Shown: positions 25,727 to 34,569 of the stretch, in pieces
Layout of the letters: each line of letters opens with the position of its first letter
Numbering within the stretch: the first letter of the stretch is position 1
Translations under genes and position numbers: made by a program
Notes under the pieces: model-generated
Database searches by the model: none
Told to the model about the DNA's origin: nothing
Seen by the model: only the letters and a program-made list of their open reading frames with translations
Assembly: GCA_958295855.1 (NCBI GenBank)
Contig: OY282383.1
Coordinates: forward strand, 688,481 to 752,480
Origin: an uncultured Poribacteria bacterium
GTDB taxonomy: Bacteria > Poribacteria > WGA-4E > WGA-3G
DNA: 64,000 nucleotides
Direction of reading: 5' to 3'

Positions 25727-27514
25727 TTATAGGGCCTGTTGCAAGCCCGGTAAGAAATAATTTTTAACCACAACCTCCCAACTCATCTGGGAAGCGATCT
25801 CGTAGCCTTCTTGAATCATATCCGCAACATCACGCGGTTTACGCGGCAGGCGGCCGAGGAGCTTCGCAGCAATGTCCCGGCTATTTTCCAATTCAATCGC
25901 ATGCCGTTCGGCTAAGCCGATATGAAGCACATCTTCTAATGACTTCGGCGGAATACTCAGCTGCGTATAGTCAGCGATGACAACATTAGGCACCTCACGA
26001 TTGTCGGTGGCGCGCTGAATGAAACCGCAACACCCACAGACATTGCTTACTACACAGATAGCACCGAAACTGAGCGGTTCCACCTGTGCGATCCCAAATG
26101 GCTCATAAATTGACTGCCCAAACTCCACATCGCTCCCCTTGCGGATGTCCATAAACTCCATCTCTATCGGCATGCGGGTGCCACACGTGGCTTGACTCCA
26201 CCCAAACTGATTGACAAAAACGGCCTTAATTGCCTTAGACTGAAGGTTGAAGGCGGAAACACCGTTATTTAACGCAATCTCTGCACCGACGAGATCTGGG
26301 TAACCGATTTTGTGATGCACGGGCCAGCCGTACTCTCGCTCCATCTCGTGAATGGTTTCGTTGGGACGTCCGGTCGCAATTTCTGTAGAAAGGATGAACA
26401 ACACAGCCGTTTTATTGTTGGAGGCGAACAGGGAATCCAGATGCGTTAGCACCTGCAGATCTCGCCACAATCCTTTGCTTTTGACAAGCCGCGTCACGTG
26501 GGTAAAAACATAATCGGGCCGGTATTCAAGTAGGGTTGTCGCATATTTTTGGAGACGCGCCTTTGATGCTACCTTCTCTTGTAGGCTTAGTTCAAACGCG
26601 GGAATCCCGTTATAGACGAGGTTAATCGGAAAGTCCTCAAACGGCTGTGCCAAAAATCGGAGCTCGTCTACAACCAGATCGCCGACAGCGAAGATGGTAT
26701 CACAGAGGTGTGCCTTATCGATCAAGGCATGCTTGAAATACCAGAACGGGTCACCGAATACATCGCGCATTGACTGCCCTTGCGACTTGGCCTGCTGTAA
26801 GACGTTGTAAAAACGGACATCGTGTCCGGGGTGCCCCTCAACAATTGGGCGTATCGTAGCGACTTCGTGGGCGTAAAAAACAGTGCGCATGTTCGCTGCC
26901 CCTGGAGTGCCGTTTGCAAACTCATATTGAGACGTGTTGTTTTTCCGCTCAATCTGCGTTTTAAGTGCGAGCGGCATCCCCATAAATTCATGGGAGATGA
27001 CGAACACAGGGCACTCTGTGTGTTCCGCGAGGAGCACCTGCAGCGCATGATACGCTGGCTCGGCGAGGCGGATATATTCCTCAAACTCCCATTCACTCTC
27101 ATAACGACTCGATTCAATGCCAAAATGCTCGTAGAGTTGCCATTTGAACTGCCCAATCAGGTCTTCATTGCTGTTTGACACATTCACTAAGATAACATCG
27201 GTGAGCGTCGTAACCTTCTTATTTTTATCTTTAAACCGCCGTTGCCCGTAAACGAGCTCAACCTGATAGGTTTTTTCAATGTCGCTCAGTGCCTTTGCGT
27301 GCGGAGTAGTTTTTATACCGTCGGCGGCATGATACAGTACCGGATCTAGTTCGCTCAAATCGGCACCGGGAAAAAGGGGGCCAACGAGAAAGGTCCGCTC
27401 AATCGCTTCATTATAACTGTGGGTTGTCAGCAACCCCTCCAAAACTGCACCGATACCACCCATTTTTTGGATGGCTTCGTGCGTCACATGCACAACAACA
27501 CTCAAATTTTCCAC
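25727..27514 (-). CDS. Glycogen-synthase-like glycosyltransferase
   Basis: 595 residues, GTG start (in-frame TAA just upstream; GAGG abuts the GTG, so initiation may be weak). The start, VVHVTHEAIQKMGGIGAVLEG, is the glycogen/starch-synthase-type ADP-glucose loop (K-x-GGIG). The C-terminal half has THVTRLVKSKGLWRDLQVL and SIYEPFGIAQVEPLSFGA, the donor-site E-x7-E type motif of GT-B enzymes. It most likely transfers glucose from a nucleotide sugar, plausibly from the GlgC at 35214, to growing alpha-glucan. GT4/GT5-like with family placement uncertain. Confidence 0.75.
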   Translation of the reverse strand: MENLSVVVHVTHEAIQKMGGIGAVLEGLLTTHSYNEAIERTFLVGPLFPGADLSELDPVLYHAADGIKTTPHAKALSDIEKTYQVELVYGQRRFKDKNKKVTTLTDVILVNVSNSNEDLIGQFKWQLYEHFGIESSRYESEWEFEEYIRLAEPAYHALQVLLAEHTECPVFVISHEFMGMPLALKTQIERKNNTSQYEFANGTPGAANMRTVFYAHEVATIRPIVEGHPGHDVRFYNVLQQAKSQGQSMRDVFGDPFWYFKHALIDKAHLCDTIFAVGDLVVDELRFLAQPFEDFPINLVYNGIPAFELSLQEKVASKARLQKYATTLLEYRPDYVFTHVTRLVKSKGLWRDLQVLTHLDSLFASNNKTAVLFILSTEIATGRPNETIHEMEREYGWPVHHKIGYPDLVGAEIALNNGVSAFNLQSKAIKAVFVNQFGWSQATCGTRMPIEMEFMDIRKGSDVEFGQSIYEPFGIAQVEPLSFGAICVVSNVCGCCGFIQRATDNREVPNVVIADYTQLSIPPKSLEDVLHIGLAERHAIELENSRDIAAKLLGRLPRKPRDVADMIQEGYEIASQMSWEVVVKNYFLPGLQQAL

Positions 27515-27667
27515 CTCGCCTAAAAATTAAGATAAATACATCTTAAAATTACCATGTGAAGGTGAGAAGTGTCAAGGTATTTTTCGGAGGGGAGCAAGGA
27601 CACTTGGTAGGTAAATTTGAATAGCAAGTTTTGGAAACCTGCAAGCAACGCCAAAAACGTTTCCTTT

Positions 27668-28306
27668 TCAATTACCCGAAGTTTGTGTCACAAGTGAAAT
27701 CTTAAAAGATGTTGTATCCGTTATTGTTGCTCCACTGACGGTGAGTCCCTCCGAACCTGTACCAACACCAAAACTACCGCCAGAGAACAATAGGGAATCG
27801 CCACCAGCAGAAAGCGCAGCGATGCCGCTGCCTGTCAGCGTCCGAGAACCGCTGTTAGATGTGAGAAAATTCCCGCGGGCGTATACCGTCGTCGTTTTCA
27901 TCCCTGAAAAAAGGAGCAAGAAACCCACCTTTTCAATACTGAGAGCGGGGTTGAGTTGGAATCCTGTGTCCAACGAACCTGCCGCGCGGACACCCACCCA
28001 ACCGTTTCCATCCGCCTCAGTTTCCGCTTTTACAAGCAGATCATAACTTGCATCTTGTGTCGATATGAGATTGCCCGATGGATGCAAGACCTCAACGACA
28101 TCAGCCCGTCCGGGATCGGCAGTCGCTGATGCGGAAACCTTGGGTCCTGTCATCCGTATATCGGATTGCGTTGCGATGGCGGCAACAAGTACGAAAAATA
28201 AAACCAACAGAAACAGAAATGCGCGTCGCATAAGTAAGAAATAAAAAAGTTGCTTGCATTCACGCGCAACTTGGACGAAATACGCCGCAAAACTTCTATA
28301 TTTCAT
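27668..28306 (-). CDS. Small exported protein of unknown function
   Basis: 212 residues from the ATG at 28306, which follows AAGGAGATAATCAG four bases after the upstream stop. A start at 28228 (MRRAFLFLLVLFFVLVAA) would give a normal signal peptide but has no Shine-Dalgarno. The 26 residues between them are encoded by a hairpin repeat (28243-28272). The mature part is rich in Gly, Ser and Thr (LTGSGIAALSAGG, LLFSGGSFGVGTG) and looks beta-rich. Function not recognised; translationally coupled to the gene at 28311. Confidence 0.6.
   Translation of the reverse strand: MKYRSFAAYFVQVARECKQLFYFLLMRRAFLFLLVLFFVLVAAIATQSDIRMTGPKVSASATADPGRADVVEVLHPSGNLISTQDASYDLLVKAETEADGNGWVGVRAAGSLDTGFQLNPALSIEKVGFLLLFSGMKTTTVYARGNFLTSNSGSRTLTGSGIAALSAGGDSLLFSGGSFGVGTGSEGLTVSGATITDTTSFKISLVTQTSGN
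28243..28272 (-). terminator. Terminator-like hairpin, relative of 15460-15490
   Basis: Minus strand AAGTTGC...GCAACTT, then six T and ATTTCTTAC, the same framework as the carA-carB hairpin with a different loop. It lies within the reading frame of the 27668-28306 gene, between its Shine-Dalgarno-linked ATG and the signal-peptide ATG. Confidence 0.5.
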
Positions 28307-28310
28307 CTGA

Positions 28311-29102
28311 TTATCTCCTTGAGAGTGTTTCGCGGATATCCGCTATGATTGTGTCAAAAACATCATAATCGATAGGGAACGATTCAGGGGGACGCGGAAC
28401 TAACTCGTGTTCACGGGCACGCATGCGCTTAAGCAATGCCTGTTCTTCTTCTTCGGTGAATGGATTACTTGACGGATGACTCACGTGCGCCGTTATCGTC
28501 GGTCTGGGCCCCTTCGTCTTTTCGTAGAGTGCCTGTTTCCATACCAACCCGAACTCAACTTCTTCTTGTGAAAGCCCGTAGCGTTTGATGACAGACGGAT
28601 GTGCTATTCCGCGTAAACAACTATAGATTGCAAGTTCATCAGCCGTGAGTTGGTGATAGTTGCGGTATCCTTCACCCCAGACAACATTGATGATGGGGTC
28701 TTTGTCTTTTACGAGTTTCGGGGGCCCGTCTCCAAGTTTCGCATAACGATAGCCGGGCGGCGGCGGTTCAAGTCCGTGGGACGCATAAAAAGCACGGCGC
28801 GCTTTTTCTTGCGCGTCTATTTCTTCCGCCGATATCAGCCCCATATTGTCCAGAACGCGGTCGCTGTGTGATGGCTTCTCTACGGAGACAATTCTGCGAG
28901 TTGGGGAGACCTGCTCGCGATCGTCTCCGCCTTGTGCGGTCTCCGCAACGGGGGCTTTCGCGCTCGGTTGTTCGGTCGGTTTCGCCAACGGTTCAACCGG
29001 TTTGTAAAACACAACAGGCGGTGGCTGTAGGTAGTAAAGACTCACACCCGCGGTCGCAATCACAAACACGGTGAGCGGGATCCAGTATTTTCGTAAAAAC
29101 AT
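28311..29102 (-). CDS. Membrane-anchored protein of unknown function
   Basis: 263 residues: one N-terminal transmembrane segment (WIPLTVFVIATAGVSLYYL), a Pro/Ala-rich linker, then a soluble domain with GLEPPPPGYRYAKLGDG and helical segments. The ATG follows AAAAAGGAGAAA. The build (N-terminal anchor, low-complexity linker, short C-terminal domain) resembles the next two minus-strand genes at 29327 and 30229, though sequence similarity to them is slight. No known family recognised. Confidence 0.6.
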   Translation of the reverse strand: MFLRKYWIPLTVFVIATAGVSLYYLQPPPVVFYKPVEPLAKPTEQPSAKAPVAETAQGGDDREQVSPTRRIVSVEKPSHSDRVLDNMGLISAEEIDAQEKARRAFYASHGLEPPPPGYRYAKLGDGPPKLVKDKDPIINVVWGEGYRNYHQLTADELAIYSCLRGIAHPSVIKRYGLSQEEVEFGLVWKQALYEKTKGPRPTITAHVSHPSSNPFTEEEEQALLKRMRAREHELVPRPPESFPIDYDVFDTIIADIRETLSRR

Positions 29103-29326
29103 TTCATTTCTCCTTTTTTAACAATTGGGGGTGGTATTTGCCCCTGCAAGCAGGGGTATCATACCAGTGCTGCTCGGTTTTGTCCATGTTAAGGATATTA
29201 CCCCTGCAAAGCAGGGGCAAATACAATTGTCCAAAACCGGTTTTCGACGCATTTCTAGAATTTTCCCTGCTAATTAAGGGTTAAAAACGCTTACTTCTGG
29301 AATCTCCGATTACAATCTTCTTGACT
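29103..29326. repeat. Composite repeat block with two R2 hairpins
   Basis: R2 hairpins at 29141-29156 and 29201-29217 with GTGGTATTTG and GCAAATAC flanks, then AAAACCGGTTTTCGACGCAT, CTGCTAATTAAGGGTTAAAA and AATCTCCGA, the same module order as 1740-1835. No gene. Confidence 0.7.
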
Positions 29327-30091
29327 TCATGGTAAGTCTAGATATGTATAGGGATTTATCCCTTCAGAATCGTAATCAAGAACACGGATATATGATGGCA
29401 GTTCTCCTGTCCTTAATTGTTCAGGTGAGATCCGGATTGCCGGATCACCCTTGTACCTGGAAATATATCGGCGACCGAAAGCGGTCGTCTCGTAACGAAC
29501 ATACGCTGTGTTTTTGTAGTGGGGGTAAACTTTTCCATCAGAGGTACTTCCACCACCTCCGTAACCCCTCTCACCTTGTTTCCACAACTTAATGAGGACT
29601 CGGTCTAAGAGTTCTAATTCTCTTTGGCTATCTTGACTAAAAGTATCATACCCTTCACGTTCCCACGTCGGGGAAACTGGATAATCGTCGGGCACTTCAG
29701 GGTAAGGGCCAAAGCCAAAGGGCGAGAGGGGCACCTCGGTGGTTTCTTCCTCTGAAACGAAGTCATCCGGTAAGAATGCACCCATCATGTCAAGCCCCTC
29801 TGAAGTCTCATCTATGGGTAGAGTCTCCGTGTCGTTAGGCACCTGCGAGTCATCAGTTTCAAGTGGCGTTTCCGCTTGTTCAAAGTCCACCGTACTCGTA
29901 TCTACGGTGTCCGCTGCGGTGTGCGCCTCATGCTTGTTTTCGCGCTGCTTTACAATTTGCTGAGTTCGCGCTTCGTCTGCTTCGATACTGCGTCGGACGT
30001 GCCAACTATAGAGCAGGCTGCCACCGACAATCAGCACAAAGCAAACGAGTCCAACTTGGATCAGTTTGCTTGAGAGTAGGGCACGTAACAT
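29327..30091 (-). CDS. Membrane-anchored protein, paralogue of 30229-31002
   Basis: 254 residues. An N-terminal anchor (LVCFVLIVGGSLLYSWHV) is followed by DEARTQQ, an acidic disordered linker and a C-terminal domain with SPFGFGPYPEVPDDYP, VLIKLWKQGERG and a final EGINPYTYLDL. The same landmarks in the same order occur in the neighbour at 30229, so the two arose by tandem duplication and diverged. GGAGGTGCTGT precedes the ATG. Function unknown; periplasmic orientation of the C-terminal domain is likely. Confidence 0.65.
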   Translation of the reverse strand: MLRALLSSKLIQVGLVCFVLIVGGSLLYSWHVRRSIEADEARTQQIVKQRENKHEAHTAADTVDTSTVDFEQAETPLETDDSQVPNDTETLPIDETSEGLDMMGAFLPDDFVSEEETTEVPLSPFGFGPYPEVPDDYPVSPTWEREGYDTFSQDSQRELELLDRVLIKLWKQGERGYGGGGSTSDGKVYPHYKNTAYVRYETTAFGRRYISRYKGDPAIRISPEQLRTGELPSYIRVLDYDSEGINPYTYLDLP

Positions 30092-30228
30092 ACAGCACCT
30101 CCATTGACAACGGTCGTGTCATTAGATTGATGAGATTTAACGTGTTGGGCGATACGTTAAAAAAGGCAGGAATCAGAGAACCATCGGTATCCATCTCTTC
30201 GCCAGTTTCGCCAGTTTGACTCATCAGA

Positions 30229-31002
30229 TTAATTGAGGTTAAGGAACGTGTAAGGATTAATTCCTCCCTCATCATAAGGGATGACATTGATACCGGGCGG
30301 AATGATGTCATTATCAAAGTAATCACTATATTGTGACATATCGCCAGGGGCGAGAAGTTTGTCAATATATGTCACAGGATTACCCTTCTCATCAATAGAC
30401 TCGCCCCATCTCACATAAACCGTATTTGGATAGCTGGGGTAAACAAGCCCATTTTCCATTACAACACTTGTGGCTCGTTTTCCTTGCTGCCAGAGTTTGA
30501 TACAAACCCGTTCCCTTAGTTCCCAATCGCGCGCGCGGGCTGGGCTTATCGCGTATAGCGTTTCAGCAAATTCCCAAACGGTTGGATCGGGATAATCTGA
30601 AGGCACTTCAGGGAACGCTCCAAAGCCGAAGGGTGAAACACCATAAGGTGCATCCTCAAGTTCCGCTGTTTCTTCGCGAAACAAATCTAATGGATGCTCA
30701 AGTTCTGCTTCTGTCTTAAACGATCTCCAGCCTGAATTTTCTGATGTTGTTTGGGACACATCTTTTTCCATGGGGGAAACCTCCACCGCGCCGGGCCCCT
30801 CGGATGACGTATGTTCTGCAACATGCCCAACGTGGGTTTCTGTTTGATGTCGTTTGATCTGTTCCAGAAACTGCTGCGTCCGTGCCTCATCGGCTCGGAT
30901 GCCGCGTGTGACATGCCAATGATAGCAGAGGCTCCCCGTAACCATGAGCGCACAGAAGATAAGTCCGGCGAGTATGCTACGGGTGAACAAAAAACTGAAC
31001 AT
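30229..31002 (-). CDS. Membrane-anchored protein, paralogue of 29327-30091
   Basis: 257 residues from the ATG at 31002, chosen because AAAGGAGA precedes it and a hydrophobic anchor (ILAGLIFCALMVTGSLCYHW) begins there; the open frame continues upstream only through a tnpB remnant. Shared landmarks with its paralogue: ADEARTQQ, SPFGFGAFPEVPSDYP, IKLWQQGKR, GGINPYTFLNL. The linker is Glu/Ser-rich and poorly conserved, the C-terminal domain better conserved. Function unknown. Confidence 0.65.
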   Translation of the reverse strand: MFSFLFTRSILAGLIFCALMVTGSLCYHWHVTRGIRADEARTQQFLEQIKRHQTETHVGHVAEHTSSEGPGAVEVSPMEKDVSQTTSENSGWRSFKTEAELEHPLDLFREETAELEDAPYGVSPFGFGAFPEVPSDYPDPTVWEFAETLYAISPARARDWELRERVCIKLWQQGKRATSVVMENGLVYPSYPNTVYVRWGESIDEKGNPVTYIDKLLAPGDMSQYSDYFDNDIIPPGINVIPYDEGGINPYTFLNLN

Positions 31003-31200
31003 GATCGAAGTCTCCTTTAAGTGATATATTCCCAGTGCTAAAGCACTGGGCTTCTCTGGAAAGCCACCGTCAAAGGTTGATATCCCAACCTTAAGAATGT
31101 TTATCGCCGCATTCACATCTCTATCATGCAGGGTTTTACACACATGACAATACCACTCCCGGGCTTTGAGTTCCAGAAACATCACACGCTAGCAACGAAG
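31003..31200 (-). pseudogene. Remnant of an IS200/IS605-type tnpB 3' end and right end
   Basis: The frame encodes EWYCHVCKTLHDRDVNAAIN, the C-terminal zinc-finger/RuvC-III segment of TnpB (CxxC, HDRDVNAA). After it, CCCAGTGCTAAAGCACTGGG (31031-31050) is a perfect 20-base palindrome like the subterminal hairpin at IS605-family right ends. Everything upstream in tnpB is absent. The remnant frame runs without a stop into the gene at 30229-31002. The omega-RNA of such elements is encoded at this end, but nothing shows it is still made. Confidence 0.75.
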
Positions 31201-31600
31201 TGGATTCAGCCAGTAACTGAAGTTGAAAAGTTGTTTTTCAGTGCCTCGAGATTCCTTCAAGGTTCGAGAATTGCGCGCCGCTGAACTTGTTACGTACAAC
31301 CTGGGTCAAAATTTCAAAAGTGTCCCACTTTATTTCCCCTCAGAAGGGTACTGTGCCGAACTATGCACTGCACACTGCTTGTGTCACTTAAAAGAAAGAG
31401 AACCGCCTGCTCACACATTTTTGGGAATGCATGCCTATTATACACCGTGCGGCAAAAAATGTCAAATTTTTTAATTTTTTCTTTATCCTTGACAACCCCG
31501 CCACATGCAAGTATAATATATAATATATAATGAAGTTTAAGAATTGTTGCATCCAAGCGTTTTATCTCTGCAACCAAACAAAAAACTTTCGGAGGGAAAC
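31201..31600. other. Intergenic region with promoter
   Basis: No gene supported between the tnpB remnant and the winged-helix gene; short frames here lack Shine-Dalgarno sequences and family features. The promoter at 31489-31517 is the only clear signal. Confidence 0.6.
31489..31517 (+). promoter_or_regulatory. Perfect-consensus sigma-70 promoter
   Basis: TTGACA (31489-31494), exactly 17 bases, TATAAT (31512-31517). A TATAATATATAATATATAAT run continues from it. It should drive the small winged-helix gene and probably glgP. Confidence 0.85.
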
Positions 31601-31825
31601 ATGCTGAATGATATTGGAAAAGTAGCTGGAGCGATCTGGCATTATCTCGAAACAAACAACGAAGCCACCGTTACCAAATTAACACGCGACATCGGCGAAA
31701 CACAACGCGCAATCCTGATGGGAGTCGGTTGGCTCGCGCGAGAAGGAAAATTAGATTTTGAAAAACGGAAACAGGCCACTTACATCACGCTAAAAACACC
31801 ACAAGCTGACGCGGAAGCGGCATAG
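31601..31825 (+). CDS. Small winged-helix protein (DUF2582-like)
   Basis: 74 residues from the ATG at 31601, preceded by CGGAGGGAAAC. MLNDIGKVAGAIWHYLE, then TVTKLTRDIGE, ILMGVGWLAREGKLDFE fits the compact winged helix-turn-helix fold of DUF2582 proteins: helix, recognition helix, wing. DNA binding is likely but no target is known. It has a consensus promoter and lies 53 bases before the glycogen phosphorylase gene, so it could regulate glycogen genes; that link rests on position only. Confidence 0.75.
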   Translation: MLNDIGKVAGAIWHYLETNNEATVTKLTRDIGETQRAILMGVGWLAREGKLDFEKRKQATYITLKTPQADAEAA

Positions 31826-31878
31826 GTTTTGAGTCTCGCCATGTGCGCATTGCTTTCAACGGAAGGAGAACGTATTAG

Positions 31879-34485
31879 ATGAAGCCCCTTCGCCAATTAA
31901 CAGTGGTGCCGACCTTGCCGCCCAATCTCGAACCCTTGCGCGAACTCGCCATAAATTTGTGGTGGACGTGGGATCGCGAAGCATTGAGTCTATTCCGCCA
32001 CCTTGATGCGGAATTATGGGAAAAAACATACCACAATCCGGTCGCGATGCTTGGACAAATCTCCCAAGAGCAGTTGGATGCTACGTCAAAAAACGACGTG
32101 TTCCTCGCGCGCCTAGAGGTTATCCATAAAAAGTTTAAAGCGTATCACACTGCACCCTCGTGGTTTGAAAAGTATGCCAACGACGAAACCCTCCGCGACC
32201 TAAAAATTGCCTATTTTTCAATGGAATACGGGTTGACAGAATGCATGCCGCTCTACTCTGGGGGTTTAGGCGTTTTAGCAGGAGATCATCTCAAATCAAC
32301 AAGCTACTTAGGACTGCCCTTCGTTGCGGTTGGGCTCCTCTATCAGCACGGGTATTTCCGCCAGACGCTGACTGGGGATGGATGGCAGATGGCGGATTAC
32401 CCGACGAATGATTTCTACAACATGCCGATCCAACCGGTGTACAGAGAAGATGAAACCCCGCTTTTAGTAGAGGTTGGCTATCCGGAGGGGAAGGCGTTCG
32501 CAAAGGTCTGGTGTGCCCAAGTAGGGCGCATCTCCTTATACCTGCTTGACACCAATATCCCTGAAAACCAGAGCGAGGACTTGCGCAACATCACAGATTA
32601 CCTGTATGGTGGCGATGAACGGCTCCGCATCAAACAGGAAATTCTGCTCGGTATAGGGGGGTGCCGTGCCTTATCTGCACTCGGCATTCGTCCGACTGTC
32701 TGCCACATGAATGAAGGACACGCAGCGTTCCTCACAATTGAACGCATCCTGCAACTGATGATGGAGACCGGCATCGGGTTTGAGGAAGCATGCGAAGCAA
32801 CCAAAGCAGGAAATATTTTTACAACCCATACGCCGGTTCCCGCAGGAATCGACTGGTTTCCACCCGAATTGGTGAATCATTACTTCAGCGGTTATTATGG
32901 CGAACTCGGCGTTTCTGCGGAAACTTTCCTCGGCCTCGGCAGAATGAACCCGTTCGATACCCACAGTGAATTCAGTCCTGCGCTCCTCGCCCTCCGGCTC
33001 TCCGCAATGTGCAACGGCGTGAGCCAATTGCATGGGCATGTTTCCCGAGAGATGTGGAAAGGGCTATGGCCCGGCATCCCTGTGCATGAAGTGCCTATTG
33101 GTGCCATTACAAACGGCATCCATACCCGCTCTTGGGTTTCGGGGGATATGCAGAGCCTGTTTGACCGGTACCTCGGCCCCCGATGGATTGTCGATCTCAC
33201 CAATCAAGCTGTCTGGACACAGATTTCGCAGATTCCAGATGCAGAGCTGTGGCGCACACACGAACGCCGCCGCGAACGCCTGATTACCTTCGCGCAACAA
33301 CGGCAGAATCAGAAACACTTGAAAGAGACTGGCACACGACGGGGCCAAGAAACCCACACTGCTGCAACAAAAATCCTCAATTCTGCGGTGTTGACTATCG
33401 GGTTCGCCCGCCGATTTGCAACGTATAAGCGGGCAACATTACTTTTCCAGGATGTCGACCGGCTTGATAAGCTCCTCAATCATCCGGAGCGTCCTGTCCA
33501 ACTCATTTTTGCTGGCAAGGCACATCCGCATGACTACGAGGGCAAATTGCTGATTCAACGTATCTGCCGCATCGCTGCCGAGCCCCGCTTTCAGCATAAA
33601 ATTGTCTTCATTGAGAACTACGATATCTGCGTCGGCCGCTATCTCGTTGAAGGCGTTGATGTCTGGCTCAACAACCCGTTACGCCCCAATGAAGCCAGCG
33701 GGACGAGCGGCATGAAAGCGGCGGCGAACGGGGCACTCAACCTCAGCATCGCAGATGGGTGGTGGGCAGAAGCCAATCATTTAGGCGGCGGTTGGACGAT
33801 TGACACTGGCCCCGTAGCGGAAGATGCAGGTGAACGTGGCTTGGCCATCGACAAAGCACACGCAAACGCAATTTATGAGCTCCTTGAGAAAGAGATTGTC
33901 CCACTCTTTTACAAACGTCACCCTGTTGACGACGTGCCGTACGAGTGGGTTGCGCGTATGAAGACTGCGATGCAGAATCTCGCCCCCGTTTTCAATACAA
34001 AACGCATGGTTGCGGAATACGCAGAGCAGTTATATTTTCCCGCGCATCGCCGATGGCAACATCTCAATGAGGCAGAAGCAAAGCGCAGCATCGCATTAGC
34101 CCATTGGAAAGCCCACATCCGGAACCACTGGCGTGAACTCCGGATTGAGGAAAAGCACAGCAATGTTTCAACTTCCGCTACGCAAAATTCCGAGCTCGGA
34201 GTCGGTGAATCCGCAACAGTGCAGGCAGCTGTCCACACAGATGTGCTTTTTCCACACGAACTCGTCGTCCAAATTTACCACGGTGTCCTAGATGCCGCAG
34301 GCGAAATTCACAACGGAAATGTCAGCCCGATGGAATACCGAGGCGAACTCGGCAGCGGCACCTATCTTTTTGAAGGGACACTTGTCTTGAAACAGACAGG
34401 GTTGCACGGCTATACTGTGCGAGCCCTACCGTACCATGAAGATTTACAATCGCCACACCAACTTGGGCTGGTGACATGGGCATAG
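31879..34485 (+). CDS. glgP: Alpha-glucan (glycogen) phosphorylase, GT35
   Basis: 868 residues. It releases glucose 1-phosphate from alpha-glucans with pyridoxal phosphate. The cofactor lysine lies in NEASGTSGMKAAANGALNLS. The N-terminus (INLWWTWDREALSLFRHLD) with the DUF3417-like segment, and IAYFSMEYGLTECMPLYSGG, place it in the shorter Thermus/Mycobacterium-type branch rather than the E. coli MalP type. The last 120 residues are a beta-rich tail also seen in that branch. GGAAGGAGAAC precedes the ATG. It balances synthesis by the enzymes at 25727 and 35214. Confidence 0.93.
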   Translation: MKPLRQLTVVPTLPPNLEPLRELAINLWWTWDREALSLFRHLDAELWEKTYHNPVAMLGQISQEQLDATSKNDVFLARLEVIHKKFKAYHTAPSWFEKYANDETLRDLKIAYFSMEYGLTECMPLYSGGLGVLAGDHLKSTSYLGLPFVAVGLLYQHGYFRQTLTGDGWQMADYPTNDFYNMPIQPVYREDETPLLVEVGYPEGKAFAKVWCAQVGRISLYLLDTNIPENQSEDLRNITDYLYGGDERLRIKQEILLGIGGCRALSALGIRPTVCHMNEGHAAFLTIERILQLMMETGIGFEEACEATKAGNIFTTHTPVPAGIDWFPPELVNHYFSGYYGELGVSAETFLGLGRMNPFDTHSEFSPALLALRLSAMCNGVSQLHGHVSREMWKGLWPGIPVHEVPIGAITNGIHTRSWVSGDMQSLFDRYLGPRWIVDLTNQAVWTQISQIPDAELWRTHERRRERLITFAQQRQNQKHLKETGTRRGQETHTAATKILNSAVLTIGFARRFATYKRATLLFQDVDRLDKLLNHPERPVQLIFAGKAHPHDYEGKLLIQRICRIAAEPRFQHKIVFIENYDICVGRYLVEGVDVWLNNPLRPNEASGTSGMKAAANGALNLSIADGWWAEANHLGGGWTIDTGPVAEDAGERGLAIDKAHANAIYELLEKEIVPLFYKRHPVDDVPYEWVARMKTAMQNLAPVFNTKRMVAEYAEQLYFPAHRRWQHLNEAEAKRSIALAHWKAHIRNHWRELRIEEKHSNVSTSATQNSELGVGESATVQAAVHTDVLFPHELVVQIYHGVLDAAGEIHNGNVSPMEYRGELGSGTYLFEGTLVLKQTGLHGYTVRALPYHEDLQSPHQLGLVTWA

Positions 34486-34494
34486 TTCCAACTT

Positions 34495-34527
34495 TTTCGA
34501 CATTCCTTTCCGCAAGGAATGTCGAAA
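34495..34527. terminator. 14-bp inverted repeat after glgP
   Basis: TTTCGACATTCCTT and AAGGAATGTCGAAA pair around a TCCGC loop, ten bases after the glgP stop. No T-run on the plus strand; on the minus strand it is likewise weak. CCGCAAGG-containing fragments like its centre recur at 16848 and 24752, so it may be a repeat. Confidence 0.4.
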
Positions 34528-34569
34528 GAGCACGCGCACCAATCATAAAAAATACCTGAGGGAAATTCA

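Noticed and set aside
31223..31474. 83-residue frame upstream of the winged-helix gene
   Set aside because: Low-quality composition, no start signal, and overlaps the promoter region.
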